Positions 19,628 to 29,618 of a stretch of 64,000 nucleotides of DNA are shown piece by piece. How positions within the stretch are numbered: position 1 is the first letter of the stretch; each line of letters opens with the position of its first letter. Source of the stretch: Nitrosovibrio sp. Nv4. Its GTDB lineage: Bacteria; Pseudomonadota; Gammaproteobacteria; Burkholderiales; Nitrosomonadaceae. Position numbers and translations under genes: made by a program. The notes below the pieces were generated by a model. It ran no database searches, was not told the DNA's origin, and worked only from the letters and a program-made list of their open reading frames with translations. The stretch covers positions 24,894 through 88,893 of the forward strand of contig CAMAPK010000008.1 of assembly GCA_945860135.1 (NCBI GenBank), in the 5' to 3' direction.

Positions 19628-20620
19628 TTATATTGCAGTGGGTAAAGCCAGAATTCTGGATTTTCTGAATTCATCGCTTGGGCTTGGAAAAACACGGCCA
19701 GTCAGCAATGTTGCGAATATGTGATCGAATACCACACCAGGCTCTCCTTTTTTCTCCCCGGACCTGAAATAGGAATGCCCTTTGGGCGAATCGTAGACCG
19801 TGTTGACCTCGTCGCAATCTATCGCATAAACATTTTTCGGCGTCTGCTCCATGTCTTCTGGTCCGGAATGGCCAAGGCGGCGGGAGGCTTCCGCATTCTT
19901 TAAATTGGAGACCTTGCTCGCGCGTAGCGCCAAATCATCAGCAGCGTAATAAACGACCACGTTGCGGGAAGCATGGCTGATCAGTTCGCCGGGCTGCCCC
20001 TTGTGCAGCGATTCGTTCAATATGTCTGCGGCGACCAGGAAAGTATTTCTGAACAGCAAAGGCAATCCATTGGGCTGGTCATATTTGTGCCAGTTGCTCA
20101 ACGTCTGCCGCAGAACACGGTTGCCCATGGAGTGGGCCAGGACATTGATTCTCATGAGGCACTGATCGTCCTCCGGGTTGTACTCCGTCGAACCTCTCCA
20201 TTCCATGAATTTCTGGAACATTCTGGCAAAAGCAAAAGCGCTCTGATCGGCCGCTTTCTGATCGTCCCAATAATCCTTGACGATTCCAAGATCGTTGTCG
20301 CATGGCCAAATGATCGGAATCACCAGCACTTCTCCATCTTTCTTGTTGTCGCATAGCGCCTGGAACTCCGTGGCGTTCTTGAAAACATCTTCCGGCAGAT
20401 TCGAGAACCCATGAATATAGAGCAAAACCTGCCGATACTTCGATGCCTTGACCTCTGCCAGCAGGTTTTTGCTGCCTATCTCTTCATACGTCCCTTCTTC
20501 GTCTCGACGGCAGCAATAAAGCTCGCGACCGGATGAATTGTCCTCGAGATCAAAAATGAAATTCTTGTTTAACTCTGGTTCCGTGTCGACTGTCGGCATC
20601 CTGCTCGTTATGAAAAACAT
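19628..20620 (-). CDS. Alpha/beta hydrolase, DUF900 family
   Basis: 330 residues from the ATG at 20620, which has a perfect GGAGGA site; the open frame reaches 12 codons further without one. The hydrolase fold is marked by VLLYIHGFSN (oxyanion strand) near residue 68 and the nucleophile elbow AHSMGNR near residue 155. A late Asp and a His (DHIFATLL) could complete the triad. There is no signal peptide, so it is probably cytoplasmic. Substrate unknown. Confidence 0.75.
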   Translation of the reverse strand: MFFITSRMPTVDTEPELNKNFIFDLEDNSSGRELYCCRRDEEGTYEEIGSKNLLAEVKASKYRQVLLYIHGFSNLPEDVFKNATEFQALCDNKKDGEVLVIPIIWPCDNDLGIVKDYWDDQKAADQSAFAFARMFQKFMEWRGSTEYNPEDDQCLMRINVLAHSMGNRVLRQTLSNWHKYDQPNGLPLLFRNTFLVAADILNESLHKGQPGELISHASRNVVVYYAADDLALRASKVSNLKNAEASRRLGHSGPEDMEQTPKNVYAIDCDEVNTVYDSPKGHSYFRSGEKKGEPGVVFDHIFATLLTGRVFPSPSDEFRKSRILALPTAI

Positions 20621-20876
20621 CGCGATTCCTCCTGGTTGATTGATGAGGCGGTACATCTTGGCGGGATGACAGGTTGAGTAGCACCCCAGCGGATTGAAAT
20701 ATGCTCAACTCAGTTTAGTAAAAATAACAAAACTTTCCAGTCGGCGCAGACATGAAATGCGCTCCACCACTGCACCTCGAAACCCCCGTAGCCTGCCATC
20801 CGGCATAAGCTCGCTCCGTCCAGCCAGCGGATTTAGGTTAAAATGCACCGTTGATCACTACGCACCGGCTTCTGCC

Positions 20877-22085
20877 ATGAAAAAAACCCGCGTTCCGCAC
20901 CGCAGCAAATCTCCGCGCGCCGTACAGGAGCTTTCACGTCTGGCGGCGGGGCTTGCCGCTTCCGGTAGTCGCATTGAGGATGCCTTCTGGGAAAACCTGC
21001 TGGCGGCGAAGATCCACACCCAGTTGCGTACGGGCGATGATCAGAATCTGGAAACAGCGCTGGACCAGCTTTATGAAACCGATCCTGCAGGTTACGGCGA
21101 ATTCATTCATGCCATCGAAGCGGCCATCGAGTGCAGTGTCTTGACCCGGGAAGACTGCAGCCACGATGTGCTGATGTTCGCCGCACCAGTGCTGACCTGG
21201 TCGCGCTTTTCGATCCCCTCTGGCCCGATACCCGATGCGATGCTCGCCAGTCTGCGAGTACATTTGCAGGCGCACGTGCTGGCAGCGGATGTTCAGTTTT
21301 CGCTGGCGGATTACCTGTTCAGCCCCGACCAGTTGCCGCGCGGTTATCACCTCACGCATGAACTGGCCAGCAAACTGTGGACGGCGGCGACAGAGGGGCG
21401 TGATTTGCACATGAATCCGCGCCAACTGGCTGAGACCGGACGTTTTCTGTCCGATACCCGATACCTTCTTGGTGCCATTGCCGTACCACGGGGAAAACCC
21501 ATGTTCCGCTGGCAGGAAGCCGCGGGGACCAGCGAGGTCGGCACTGTGCCCGGGACCAAAACTCAAAAACAGGAAATACTGCTTGCCTGGCAAGCCCACG
21601 GGGGCGAGGCGCTGCGCCCGTTATTCCAGGGTTGCGCACTGGAATTGCTGCTGCCTGATGGCTTCTTCTCTGCCTGGCGCATGGCGGACCGCCTCGCTCG
21701 CCCCTATTCCATGCACGCCACCATCGATTTCCTGCAGTCCACTCTGAATATCCCCGCAAATGGCCTGCGTGCGGTGATCGCGCCATTTTTTGACCAGTGG
21801 CTGGAAGAGTACCGTATCAGTTTCACCTTCAAGGATCGCGATGATGTGCTCTACGGCATTGTTTGGGCGCTGGTGGGCGAGGAAGACGAAAGCAGTGACA
21901 CCGTGACGCAGATCGAAACAACGCTGCGGGAATGTGGCGTAACTCACGTCACGCTGCTGGATAATCGCTTTCCGCTGGAATATTGTGAGGAGTGCGGCGC
22001 ACCCCTGTTCCCGAACCCGGAAGGTGAGGTAGTACATGCCGAATTCCCCGAAGAGGGCAAAACAGCGCCGATGCATTTGCACTGA
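20877..22085 (+). CDS. DUF2863 family protein
   Basis: 402 residues from the ATG at 20877. The open frame extends 183 bases upstream, but the leader is not protein-like and the first residues KKTRVPHRSKS fit the family start. The protein is soluble, with a C-terminal CEECGAPLFPNPEG cysteine pair that resembles a small zinc knuckle. DUF2863 is found in betaproteobacteria and has no known function. The yciB-yciI-bolA genes follow on the same strand. Confidence 0.75.
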   Translation: MKKTRVPHRSKSPRAVQELSRLAAGLAASGSRIEDAFWENLLAAKIHTQLRTGDDQNLETALDQLYETDPAGYGEFIHAIEAAIECSVLTREDCSHDVLMFAAPVLTWSRFSIPSGPIPDAMLASLRVHLQAHVLAADVQFSLADYLFSPDQLPRGYHLTHELASKLWTAATEGRDLHMNPRQLAETGRFLSDTRYLLGAIAVPRGKPMFRWQEAAGTSEVGTVPGTKTQKQEILLAWQAHGGEALRPLFQGCALELLLPDGFFSAWRMADRLARPYSMHATIDFLQSTLNIPANGLRAVIAPFFDQWLEEYRISFTFKDRDDVLYGIVWALVGEEDESSDTVTQIETTLRECGVTHVTLLDNRFPLEYCEECGAPLFPNPEGEVVHAEFPEEGKTAPMHLH

Positions 22086-22185
22086 GACAAACCTGGGGTA
22101 GCCAAACAAAACCGGGGAGTTTTTCCCCATTTCGATTGTCATAATTGTTTCTTATTGCCAACCACGACTTTATCGCTGCGCACTC

Positions 22186-22731
22186 ATGAAGTTTCTATTC
22201 GACCTTTTTCCGGTCATCCTGTTTTTCATCGCATTCAAGATTTATGGCATTTATACCGCCACTGCTGTGGCCATTGCCGCCACTTTTATGCAAATCGGCT
22301 GGGTATGGTTCCGTCATCGCAAGGTCGACACCATGCTGTGGGTGAGTCTCGTCATCATCGGCGTTTTTGGCGGCGCTACACTGATATTGCAGGATGAAAC
22401 CTTCATCAAGTGGAAACCTTCTGTGCTCTACTGGCTGTTTGCCGGTGCGCTGCTGGTGGCCCACGGGTTTTTCAACAAAAACCTGATCCGCGTCATGATG
22501 AAAGAACAAATCAAACTACCGGAAGCGGTCTGGGGCCGGCTCAACGCCAGTTGGGCGGGATTTTTTGCATCGATGGGCGGAGTCAACCTCTACGTGGCCT
22601 TCAACTATTCCACCGAAACCTGGGTCAATTTCAAGCTGTTCGGTTTCATGGGTCTAATGCTGGCGTTTGTGCTGTTGCAAGGACTGATGCTGGCAAAATA
22701 TATGGAAGACAAGGAGGACAAAGGAACATGA
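22186..22731 (+). CDS. yciB: Inner-membrane septation protein A / YciB
   Basis: 181 residues with five membrane segments and the family patterns [13 protein letters not shown] at the start and [11 protein letters not shown] in the middle. YciB is linked to cell envelope maintenance and division in enterobacteria. It overlaps yciI by four bases (ATGA), a pair of genes often found together. Confidence 0.93.
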   Translation: MKFLFDLFPVILFFIAFKIYGIYTATAVAIAATFMQIGWVWFRHRKVDTMLWVSLVIIGVFGGATLILQDETFIKWKPSVLYWLFAGALLVAHGFFNKNLIRVMMKEQIKLPEAVWGRLNASWAGFFASMGGVNLYVAFNYSTETWVNFKLFGFMGLMLAFVLLQGLMLAKYMEDKEDKGT

Positions 22732-23033
22732 TGCTCTACGCGATAAACGCTGAAGATAACCCCGATAGCCTGGAGAAACGTCTGGTGGCTCGTTCCGCAC
22801 ATCTGGAACGCCTCAAGGCATTGCAGCAAGACGGGCGCCTTGTCCTGGCCGGACCCTACCCGGCAATCGACAGCTCCGACCCCGGTCCGGCAGGATTTTC
22901 CGGCAGCCTGATCGTGGCGGAATTTGAATCACTGGCCGCGGCACGCGCTTGGGCGGAGGCCGATCCGTATGTCACTGCAGGTGTCTACGCAAAAGTCATC
23001 GTCAAACCATTCCGGAAAGTCTTTCCAGCATAA
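22728..23033 (+). CDS. yciI: YciI family protein
   Basis: 101 residues of the YciI dimeric ferredoxin-like fold. The His and Asp of [17 protein letters not shown] and the [11 protein letters not shown] segment correspond to the putative active site. The reaction is not known. The ATG at 22728 overlaps the yciB stop, so translation is probably coupled. Confidence 0.88.
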   Translation: MMLYAINAEDNPDSLEKRLVARSAHLERLKALQQDGRLVLAGPYPAIDSSDPGPAGFSGSLIVAEFESLAAARAWAEADPYVTAGVYAKVIVKPFRKVFPA

Positions 23034-23051
23034 ACACAGAGCGCCGCGCAA

Positions 23052-23333
23052 TTGAATACGATCGAACTAATCAGGCAGAGACTTGCCGCCCTTGATCCGG
23101 AAAAGATTGAAATTCTGGACGAGAGCATCCGGCACGAGGGGCACGAGGGCGCCAAAAGCGGTGGCGGACATTACCTCCTTACTGTCGTCTCATCCAAATT
23201 CTTCGGCCTGTCAGCCATGGCCCGGCATCGTCTGATCTACGCTGCATTGGGGGAGATGATGCGCAAGGATATTCACGCACTCAGCGTAAAGGCGTATACT
23301 CCTCAAGAGGTTTTATCCGATTCAATCCACTGA
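23052..23333 (+). CDS. bolA: BolA family protein
   Basis: 93 residues. The BolA domain shows DESIRHEGHEGAKSGGGHYLLTVVS with the His and other ligands used to bind Fe-S clusters with monothiol glutaredoxins, and the helix FFGLSAMARHRLIYAALGEMM. The start codon is TTG at 23052; no better in-frame start is near, and the ribosome site is weak. It is followed at 12 bases by a parvulin gene. Confidence 0.9.
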   Translation: MNTIELIRQRLAALDPEKIEILDESIRHEGHEGAKSGGGHYLLTVVSSKFFGLSAMARHRLIYAALGEMMRKDIHALSVKAYTPQEVLSDSIH

Positions 23334-23345
23334 CGAGGGAGCTTT

Positions 23346-24143
23346 ATGCAACTCATAAAATTTTCGCAATTAATGGCGATCGGCATTTCCGGCCTGATCA
23401 CCGTAACCGCTGCCCAAGCTCAACCCGCAGTGCCCATGGCCAAAGTAAATGGGATAGCAATCCCGCAGGCGCGTCTTGATTTTATTATCAAAGCTCGCGC
23501 CAGCCAGGGGCAGCCGGACACCCCTGAAGTCAGGAGAGCTCTGCGTGATGACCTGATCGCCGAAGAAGTGATCGCCCAGGAAGCACTGAGAAAAGGTCTG
23601 GACAAGGACCCCGAAATCATAGCTCAACTGGAGATTGCCCGTCAGACAGCCTTGGTCCGGGCATATCAGATCGACTACATAAAAACCCATCCGGTCAGTG
23701 ACGAGGCCATGCGCAAGGAATATGATGCGCTGAAAGCGCAGATGGGCGACAAGGAATACAAGGCACGCCACGTTCTGGTTGCGACCGAGGCAGAAGCCAA
23801 GAGTATTATCGCCAGCATCAAGAAAGGCGCCAGGCTCGACAAGATTGCCCAGGAAAAATCCACGGATACCGGCAGCAAGAGCAAGGGGGGTGAACTCGAC
23901 TGGAGTCCCGCCGGAAACTATGTCGCCCCTTTCGCTGAAGCCCTGACCAAACTGAACAAAGGTCAGCTCACCGAACAGCCGGTACAAACACCTTTTGGCT
24001 GGCACGTGATTCGACTGGACGATGTGCGTCCGCTGAAAATTCCGCCGTTTGAAGAGATCAAGAACAATCTGACACAGCGTGTGCTGCAGCGGCAGTTTGA
24101 AGGTGCCGTCAACGAACTGCGCGCCAAAGCCAAGGTCGAATAA
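23346..24143 (+). CDS. Periplasmic peptidyl-prolyl isomerase, parvulin type
   Basis: 265 residues with a signal peptide (cut near residue 25, after AQA). The N-terminal SurA-like chaperone region (about 35-125) is followed by one parvulin domain (about 135-230): KARHVLVATEAEAKSII, KGGELDWSPAGNYVAPF and TPFGWHVIRLDD. It is of the PrsA/PpiC group that helps folding of exported proteins. A strong terminator follows. Confidence 0.9.
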   Translation: MQLIKFSQLMAIGISGLITVTAAQAQPAVPMAKVNGIAIPQARLDFIIKARASQGQPDTPEVRRALRDDLIAEEVIAQEALRKGLDKDPEIIAQLEIARQTALVRAYQIDYIKTHPVSDEAMRKEYDALKAQMGDKEYKARHVLVATEAEAKSIIASIKKGARLDKIAQEKSTDTGSKSKGGELDWSPAGNYVAPFAEALTKLNKGQLTEQPVQTPFGWHVIRLDDVRPLKIPPFEEIKNNLTQRVLQRQFEGAVNELRAKAKVE

Positions 24144-24174
24144 TCTTCGTATCCGTTGCGGAAATTGCTCGATT

Positions 24175-24205
24175 AAAAAGGGCGGTCACTTGACCGCCCT
24201 TTTTT
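24175..24205. terminator. Bidirectional terminator between the parvulin gene and alr
   Basis: Perfect 14-bp stem AAAAAGGGCGGTCA with its complement around a two-base turn, then a T-tract. It lies between two convergent genes and has A and T tracts on both sides. Confidence 0.9.
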
Positions 24206-24208
24206 ATT

Positions 24209-25282
24209 CTACGTTACTACCTGCATGCGCGGCGCCAGAGCGCACAGCAGCTCATAGCTGATGGTGCCCGCCGACTGCGCCACCTCATCCACCGGCATCC
24301 CCTCTCCCCAGAGTATTACCGGACTGCCCACACCGGCACTCTCGATTCCGCTCAAATCCACGTGCAGCATATCCATGGACACACGTCCGAGGATGCGGCT
24401 GCGTCTGCCGTTCACCAGCACCGGTGTGCCGGTAGGCGCATGACGCGGATAGCCGTCGGCATAACCCCCGGCGACGATGCCGACACGCATTGGCCGGTCA
24501 GCGTGAAAAGTGTGGCCATACCCTACCGCATCCCCTGCCTTGAGATTCTGCACTGCAATGATTCTGCTGGATATTGTCATTACCGGGTGCAGACCCAGTT
24601 CAGCGGCAGTCTTGTCGGCAAAGGGCGAAGCGCCGTAGAGCATGATGCCGGGGCGCACCCAATCGGCATGCGTCTCAGGGTAGTGTAAAATCGCTGCGGA
24701 ATTGGCCAGCGAGCACGGCAAATTCCGCCCAGCGGCGACGGCGGTGAAACGCTGCAATTGCGCGCTGACACTGTCCTCGCCAGCGGGCTCGTCGGCGCGA
24801 GCAAAATGGGTCATCAATGTGATCTGGCCAATAGCGGGACTGGTTTTCAGGGCCTCCAATGCAGCGGGGAACTGCTCGGGCACAAATCCCAAGCGGTTCA
24901 TGCCGGTATTAAGCTTCAGGAACACATCCAGACCGCCGCGCCGCTTGAAAGCAGATAACATGGCCAGTTGCTCGCTGTGGTGAATCACGGCGCTCAAGTG
25001 GTATTGCTCGATCATCGCCAGTTCTTCTGTGGAAAAGAAACCTTCGACCAGCAGTATGGGCTGGCGGTAGCCCGCATCGCGCAGACGTATTGCAGCATCC
25101 AGTTCCAGCAGCGCAAACCCATCCGCACTCTTAAGCGCACTGGCAGCACGCAGCAATCCGTGACCATAAGCATCGGCCTTGATTACTGCCATTACGCGCG
25201 CGCGCGGCGCATGGCGGCGAACTACCGACAGATTCTGTTCGAGTGCGGAAAGATCGATCAGGGCTTGAATGGGACGCGGCAT
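24209..25282 (-). CDS. alr: Alanine racemase
   Basis: Makes D-alanine for peptidoglycan, PLP-dependent. 357 residues. The PLP lysine is in VMAVIKADAYGHG (about residue 34), and the catalytic tyrosine region GYGHTFHADRPMRVGIVAGGYADGYPR is intact. It is divergent from lplT. Only one alr copy can be seen, so the biosynthetic role is likely. Confidence 0.96.
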   Translation of the reverse strand: MPRPIQALIDLSALEQNLSVVRRHAPRARVMAVIKADAYGHGLLRAASALKSADGFALLELDAAIRLRDAGYRQPILLVEGFFSTEELAMIEQYHLSAVIHHSEQLAMLSAFKRRGGLDVFLKLNTGMNRLGFVPEQFPAALEALKTSPAIGQITLMTHFARADEPAGEDSVSAQLQRFTAVAAGRNLPCSLANSAAILHYPETHADWVRPGIMLYGASPFADKTAAELGLHPVMTISSRIIAVQNLKAGDAVGYGHTFHADRPMRVGIVAGGYADGYPRHAPTGTPVLVNGRRSRILGRVSMDMLHVDLSGIESAGVGSPVILWGEGMPVDEVAQSAGTISYELLCALAPRMQVVT

Positions 25283-25539
25283 CTGTTGATTTTTAACGGA
25301 ATGTTATTGCGGAATTGCTACGCCACAGCTTTCTGCATGGTGTCGGTAGAGAGACTGGCCGGCCATTCAATCACAAATCCAGTCATCAGGATAGTGTCTG
25401 CCGGGAGTTTCCTCATTAACGCCGTTACAGTTAGTCGCCACAGCGGTTTCATGGTATAAAACCCGCTGCCCAAAAACTGGCCTGGATGACCATTGTATAA
25501 TCCAGCGCCTGCTAACAAGAAAATTTCCGGAGGAATAGT

Positions 25540-26814
25540 TTGAAACGCGGGTTCTATACCATTATGGCGGCACAGTTTTTTTCGTCGCTGGCAGACAATG
25601 CGTTGCTGGTCATTGCCATCGCGCTGCTGATAGACCTGCACGCGCCCGCTTATCTCACCCCCATGCTCAAGTTTGTGTTTGTGCTGTTCTACGTGATTCT
25701 TGCCCCTTTCGTCGGCGCTTTCGCCGACTCCATGCCCAAGTGGCGGGTGATGTTCATCAGCAACACCATCAAGATCGTGGGTTGCAGCCTGCTGTTTCTC
25801 GCCGCGCATCAGTATTCTGCCCTCGCCGCCTACGCGATCGTGGGGCTGGGTGCCGCCGCTTACTCTCCAGCCAAATACGGCATACTTACTGAGCTGCTGC
25901 CACCGGATAAACTGGTCATTGCCAACGGCTGGATCGAAGGATTGACCGTGGCCTCCATCGTGCTTGGCACGGTGCTGGGCGGGGTGCTGATCACACCCAC
26001 AGTCTCTGCCATATTTCTGGCATTCGATTTTCCTTTCATCGACACCGGCGTGGATACTGTGACGGAAGCAGGCATTCTGCTGATCGCCACGTTTTACGGC
26101 ATTGCCGCCACTTTTAATCTGTACATTCCCAACACCGGAGTCGATCACCGCATACTCAGCAAGAATCCGTTATTCCTGATGCACGAGTTCGGGCACTGCT
26201 TGAAGCTGCTATGGACCGACAAGCTCGGACAGATCTCGCTTGCTGTTACAACACTGTTCTGGGGGGCAGGTGCGACCCTGCAATTTATCGTGCTGAAATG
26301 GGCCGAAGCAGCGCTCGATTTTCCACTGAGCAAAGCCGCGCAGTTGCAGGGGGTGGTTGCTCTCGGTATTGCAGTAGGCGCAGTCATGGCGGCACGCCTG
26401 GTCTCGCTGCGGCAATCGGTGAATGTGATTCCGCTGGGCATCGCCATGGGCATAGTGGTGATGACCATGATCGTGGTGCGCGACCTGTGGGTCGCGATCG
26501 GATTGCTCATGCTGATCGGCGGGCTAGCGGGATTCTTCGTGGTGCCGATGAATGCCCTGCTGCAGCATCGCGGCCATATCCTGATGGGTGCGGGGCACTC
26601 TATTGCGGTACAGAACTTCAACGAGAATCTGAGCATACTCACCATGCTGATGCTGTATGCCGTACTGATAAGCCTCGATGTGCACGTTTACACCGTCATC
26701 ATTCTGTTCGGCTTGTTTGTGGCGGTAATCATGACGCTGATACGCAAATGGCACTTGCTCAATCAGAGCAAGCAAGACTCGTTGCACCTGATCGGGGCGC
26801 ACAAGGGGCATTGA
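25540..26814 (+). CDS. lplT: Lysophospholipid transporter LplT
   Basis: Major facilitator superfamily protein, 424 residues, with about 12 membrane segments, flipping lysophospholipids to the inner leaflet for re-acylation. The TTG start at 25540 has a CGGAGGAAT site. Family motifs are seen: FFSSLADNALLVIAIALL near the start and the YSPAKYGILTELLPP loop. Usually partnered with the acyltransferase Aas, which is not in the window. The 257-base gap to alr holds only upstream signals. Confidence 0.9.
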   Translation: MKRGFYTIMAAQFFSSLADNALLVIAIALLIDLHAPAYLTPMLKFVFVLFYVILAPFVGAFADSMPKWRVMFISNTIKIVGCSLLFLAAHQYSALAAYAIVGLGAAAYSPAKYGILTELLPPDKLVIANGWIEGLTVASIVLGTVLGGVLITPTVSAIFLAFDFPFIDTGVDTVTEAGILLIATFYGIAATFNLYIPNTGVDHRILSKNPLFLMHEFGHCLKLLWTDKLGQISLAVTTLFWGAGATLQFIVLKWAEAALDFPLSKAAQLQGVVALGIAVGAVMAARLVSLRQSVNVIPLGIAMGIVVMTMIVVRDLWVAIGLLMLIGGLAGFFVVPMNALLQHRGHILMGAGHSIAVQNFNENLSILTMLMLYAVLISLDVHVYTVIILFGLFVAVIMTLIRKWHLLNQSKQDSLHLIGAHKGH

Positions 26815-26822
26815 CAACCGCG

Positions 26823-27323
26823 CTATAGAATCACCGGCCGGTCGGCAAGTTCATTCTCTCCACCCTGCCGCTCTGTCGGGAAATGCGCTCGCAAATGCGT
26901 GCTGATGGCAGCGATGCCTGCGATGACTCCCGCCTCGAATCGCCCCTGTCGAAAAGCGGCTTCCATCGCGCGGCAGATTTTCTCCCATTCCTCGCTGCCG
27001 ACCTTGCTGTGAATTCCGCGGTCAGCGACAATTTCCACATGGCGGTCGGCCAGCAGCAAATAAATCAGCACCCCGTTGTTGCACTCGGTATCCCACACCC
27101 GTAGTTGGGAAAACACTTCTATCGATCGCTGCCGCGCTGACTGGTTTCCAAGCAGCGGCAATATATGCAATGCTGCTTCCACCGCAAAGCGGATTTCACC
27201 ATCGTGGCTTGTTTCTGACTGCTTGATGGCTTGTTCGATAGCCTTCAGGGAAGCAGCGGGGAACACGCGCCGCAGTGTCAGTCGACCAGTAAAGAGATGC
27301 CGCAGTACGCGCGTGAAATTCAC
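26823..27323 (-). CDS. TPM-domain protein without signal peptide
   Basis: 166 residues from a GTG start that immediately follows the stop of the upstream TPM gene. The TPM (DUF477) domain is marked by HDGEIRFAVEAALH, a V/IYLLLADRHVEIVADRGI strand pair and the end region GRFEAGVIAGIAAISTHL. Unlike its neighbour it has no signal peptide or glycine-rich tail, so it is probably cytosolic or attached to its partner. This lemA-TPM-TPM order is common in proteobacteria; the function is not known. Confidence 0.82.
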   Translation of the reverse strand: MNFTRVLRHLFTGRLTLRRVFPAASLKAIEQAIKQSETSHDGEIRFAVEAALHILPLLGNQSARQRSIEVFSQLRVWDTECNNGVLIYLLLADRHVEIVADRGIHSKVGSEEWEKICRAMEAAFRQGRFEAGVIAGIAAISTHLRAHFPTERQGGENELADRPVIL

Positions 27324-28199
27324 TTACCACCTCCCCGATGCGCCGCCACCGCCAAAACCGCCACCGCCGCCACCGAAACCACCACCCCCGCCAAAGCCGC
27401 CACCAGACCAGTCACCACGCCCACCCCGATAAATCCCGCTGCCTGCGTTGCCGAACAGGCTCAAAAAGAAGATGAGCAGCGCAATAAATAGCGCAACAAT
27501 CAGCGAGGAAAAAATCAGCCAACCGGTGAATCCCGCTACCGTACTCATTACCGTGGCGCCGATGAGACGTCCGAACATGGATTGCAATATCTTGCCGAAC
27601 ACGATCAGCCCGATGAGTATGGGAAGCATATTTTCCAGAACGGTGTCTGTTCCGCTAGCGGGACTCGCACCTGGCATGGACTGAGGCGGCGGTAGCGGCT
27701 CCCCTTCGATCACACCCAGAATCCGCTCGATCCCCGCGACAACGCCGCCAGCAAAATCTCCCTGCCGGAATTCGGGCACGATTATTTCTTCGACAATCCG
27801 CTTTGCCACAGCATCCGGCAACGCGCCTTCGAGGCCATAGCCCACCTCTATGCGCAGCGTCCTGTCGTTCTTTGCGACCAGCAGCAAGGCACCGTCATCC
27901 ACCCCTTTGCGCCCCAGTTTCCATGCCTCGGCAACGCGAATTGAATATTGTTCGATGGTTTCTGGCTGGGTGATGGGGACGATCAGCACCGCCACCTGGC
28001 TGCCTTTTCTCGCCTCAAATGCCATCAGTCTCTGCTCCAGTTGTGCGGCCACGGCAGTGGGGAGCGTCCCGGTCAGGTCAGTGACGCGGGACTTGAGTGG
28101 AGGAACCGCCACATCCGCCCCGGCTAATGAGGCAGAAAACAGCAGCGCAACCAACATCAGGGTTTTTACCCAGACTTGAACGAGTCCAGTGGAAATCAT
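27324..28199 (-). CDS. YgcG-type secreted TPM-domain membrane protein
   Basis: 291 residues: signal peptide (cut near residue 29, after LAGA), a periplasmic TPM domain (about 32-175, with VTDLTGTLPTAVAAQLEQRL and RTLRIEVGYGLEGALPD), two membrane segments near 205-250 and a glycine-rich tail GGGGFGGGGGGFGGGG. This is the YgcG family, linked to photosystem repair factors in plants by domain only. It lies 52 bases behind lemA and is followed without a gap by the second TPM gene. Confidence 0.88.
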   Translation of the reverse strand: MISTGLVQVWVKTLMLVALLFSASLAGADVAVPPLKSRVTDLTGTLPTAVAAQLEQRLMAFEARKGSQVAVLIVPITQPETIEQYSIRVAEAWKLGRKGVDDGALLLVAKNDRTLRIEVGYGLEGALPDAVAKRIVEEIIVPEFRQGDFAGGVVAGIERILGVIEGEPLPPPQSMPGASPASGTDTVLENMLPILIGLIVFGKILQSMFGRLIGATVMSTVAGFTGWLIFSSLIVALFIALLIFFLSLFGNAGSGIYRGGRGDWSGGGFGGGGGFGGGGGGFGGGGASGRW

Positions 28200-28251
28200 G
28201 CCGCCACGACCCCCGGGGAAACCGACCGGGGCAGCGTTTGAAGAGACACTC

Positions 28252-28857
28252 TTATTTTCCCGCTGCCGGTGCGCTGAAATCCACCTTCGGCGCAGTGGAA
28301 ATTTCTTTCTCGTTCTCCACCGCGAGGCTGGGCTTCACCTGGAAGCTGAAGACCATTGCAGTTAGATTGCTGGGGAAGGAGCGCACCACCACGTTGTATT
28401 CCTGTACCGCCTTGATGTAACGGTTACGGGCCACGGTAATACGGTTCTCGGTACCTTCCAGTTGCGCCTGCAGTTCACGAAAATTGGCATCTGACTTGAG
28501 CTGAGGATAATTTTCCACTACCACCAGCAGACGCGACAGCGCACCCGACAACTCTCCCTGAGCGCTTTGGAATTTAGCGAATGCCACCGGATCGTTGATC
28601 AGCTCGGGCGTCGCCTGAATCCCGCCCACCCTGGAACGGGCGTTGGTCACCCCCAGCAGCACGTCTTTTTCCTGCGCGGCAAAACCTTTCACCACATTTA
28701 CCAGATTGGGGACCAGATCGGCGCGGCGCTGGTACTGGTTCAGAACTTCCGCCCAGCTCGCCTTGATCTGCTCGTCAGTAGATTGCAGGGTATTGTAGCC
28801 GCAGCCGCTCAAAGCAAGGGTAAGCAGCAATGTCAGGGACAACAGCAGATTACGCAT
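28252..28857 (-). CDS. lemA: LemA family lipoprotein
   Basis: 201 residues with a lipoprotein signal ending in the lipobox LSGC at residue 19. The LemA helix-bundle region has QRRADLVPNLVNVVKGFAAQE and the conserved ENYPQLKSDANFRELQAQLEGTENRI, then YNVVVRSFPSNL. First gene of the lemA-TPM-TPM operon. Role in the envelope is unknown. Confidence 0.93.
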   Translation of the reverse strand: MRNLLLSLTLLLTLALSGCGYNTLQSTDEQIKASWAEVLNQYQRRADLVPNLVNVVKGFAAQEKDVLLGVTNARSRVGGIQATPELINDPVAFAKFQSAQGELSGALSRLLVVVENYPQLKSDANFRELQAQLEGTENRITVARNRYIKAVQEYNVVVRSFPSNLTAMVFSFQVKPSLAVENEKEISTAPKVDFSAPAAGK

Positions 28858-28909
28858 GGATCTCTCCTGAAAAAATATGGTGCAAGATAAATGGGGGCTA
28901 AATCACCGA

Positions 28910-29611
28910 TTACAACAGCGTCTGCATGGTGCTTCTGGCAAAACACAAGTCTTCCCAGGCCTTTGCCTTGTCGGCCAGTGTGCGCAGCAGATAGGCCGGA
29001 TGATAGGTGACGATCAAGGGAATGCCGGAACAATCATGCAACTTGCCGCGCAGACTGGCGACCGTGGCATCGGTGTGCAGGAGATTCTGCGCAGCGACTT
29101 TTCCGAGCGCGATGATGAGCTTGGGCTGGATCAATTCAATCTGCCGTGCCAGGTAAGGCGCGCACTGTTGCGCTTCAGCGGGTTCCGGATTGCGATTGCC
29201 GGGCGGACGGCACTTGACGATATTGGTGATATAAACATGGCGGCCGCGCTGCAGACTGATTGCCGCCAGCATGTTGTCCAGCAGCTTGCCGGCCTGGCCG
29301 ACGAAGGGCTCGCCGCTGGCATCCTCCTCAGCGCCCGGACCCTCGCCCACCCACAGCCAGTCGGCATTCTCGTCGCCCACACCAAACACCGTGCGGGTAC
29401 GCGCCTGATGCAGCGGACAGGCAGTGCAGTCCGCCACGCTGGCCTTGAGCTGAGCCCAGTCCATGCGCAGAATCTGCTCACGTCTGGCGTCTGTAGTATC
29501 GGCTCGATGACTGGAAACCGTCGCGCCATCCGTGGCCTGCCGCGCAGTCCGGCTGTACCACAGCGGCGTCAGACCCAGTTCCTCGAGTATTTCTTCACGC
29601 CTGGTGCTCAT
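28910..29611 (-). CDS. Family 4 uracil-DNA glycosylase with iron-sulfur cluster
   Basis: Removes uracil from DNA. 233 residues; the conserved core begins near residue 60. Four cysteines for the [4Fe-4S] cluster are visible: the CTACPL pair, then [10 protein letters not shown] and a later Cys in AEAQQC. Active-site segments [17 protein letters not shown] and TYHPAYLLR are present. The N-terminal 55 residues are a variable extension as in many proteobacterial forms. The rimI-tsaB pair lies upstream on the same strand, 7 bases away. Confidence 0.93.
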   Translation of the reverse strand: MSTRREEILEELGLTPLWYSRTARQATDGATVSSHRADTTDARREQILRMDWAQLKASVADCTACPLHQARTRTVFGVGDENADWLWVGEGPGAEEDASGEPFVGQAGKLLDNMLAAISLQRGRHVYITNIVKCRPPGNRNPEPAEAQQCAPYLARQIELIQPKLIIALGKVAAQNLLHTDATVASLRGKLHDCSGIPLIVTYHPAYLLRTLADKAKAWEDLCFARSTMQTLL

Positions 29612-29618
29612 GACAAGT

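Noticed and set aside
25318..25452. 44-codon minus-strand frame between alr and lplT (starts KPLWRLTVTALMRKL)
   Set aside because: No ribosome site and no recognisable pattern; it lies in the promoter region of lplT.
27330..27420. GCC/ACC-rich simple repeat
   Set aside because: It is the coding sequence of the glycine-rich tail of the YgcG-type protein read on the other strand.
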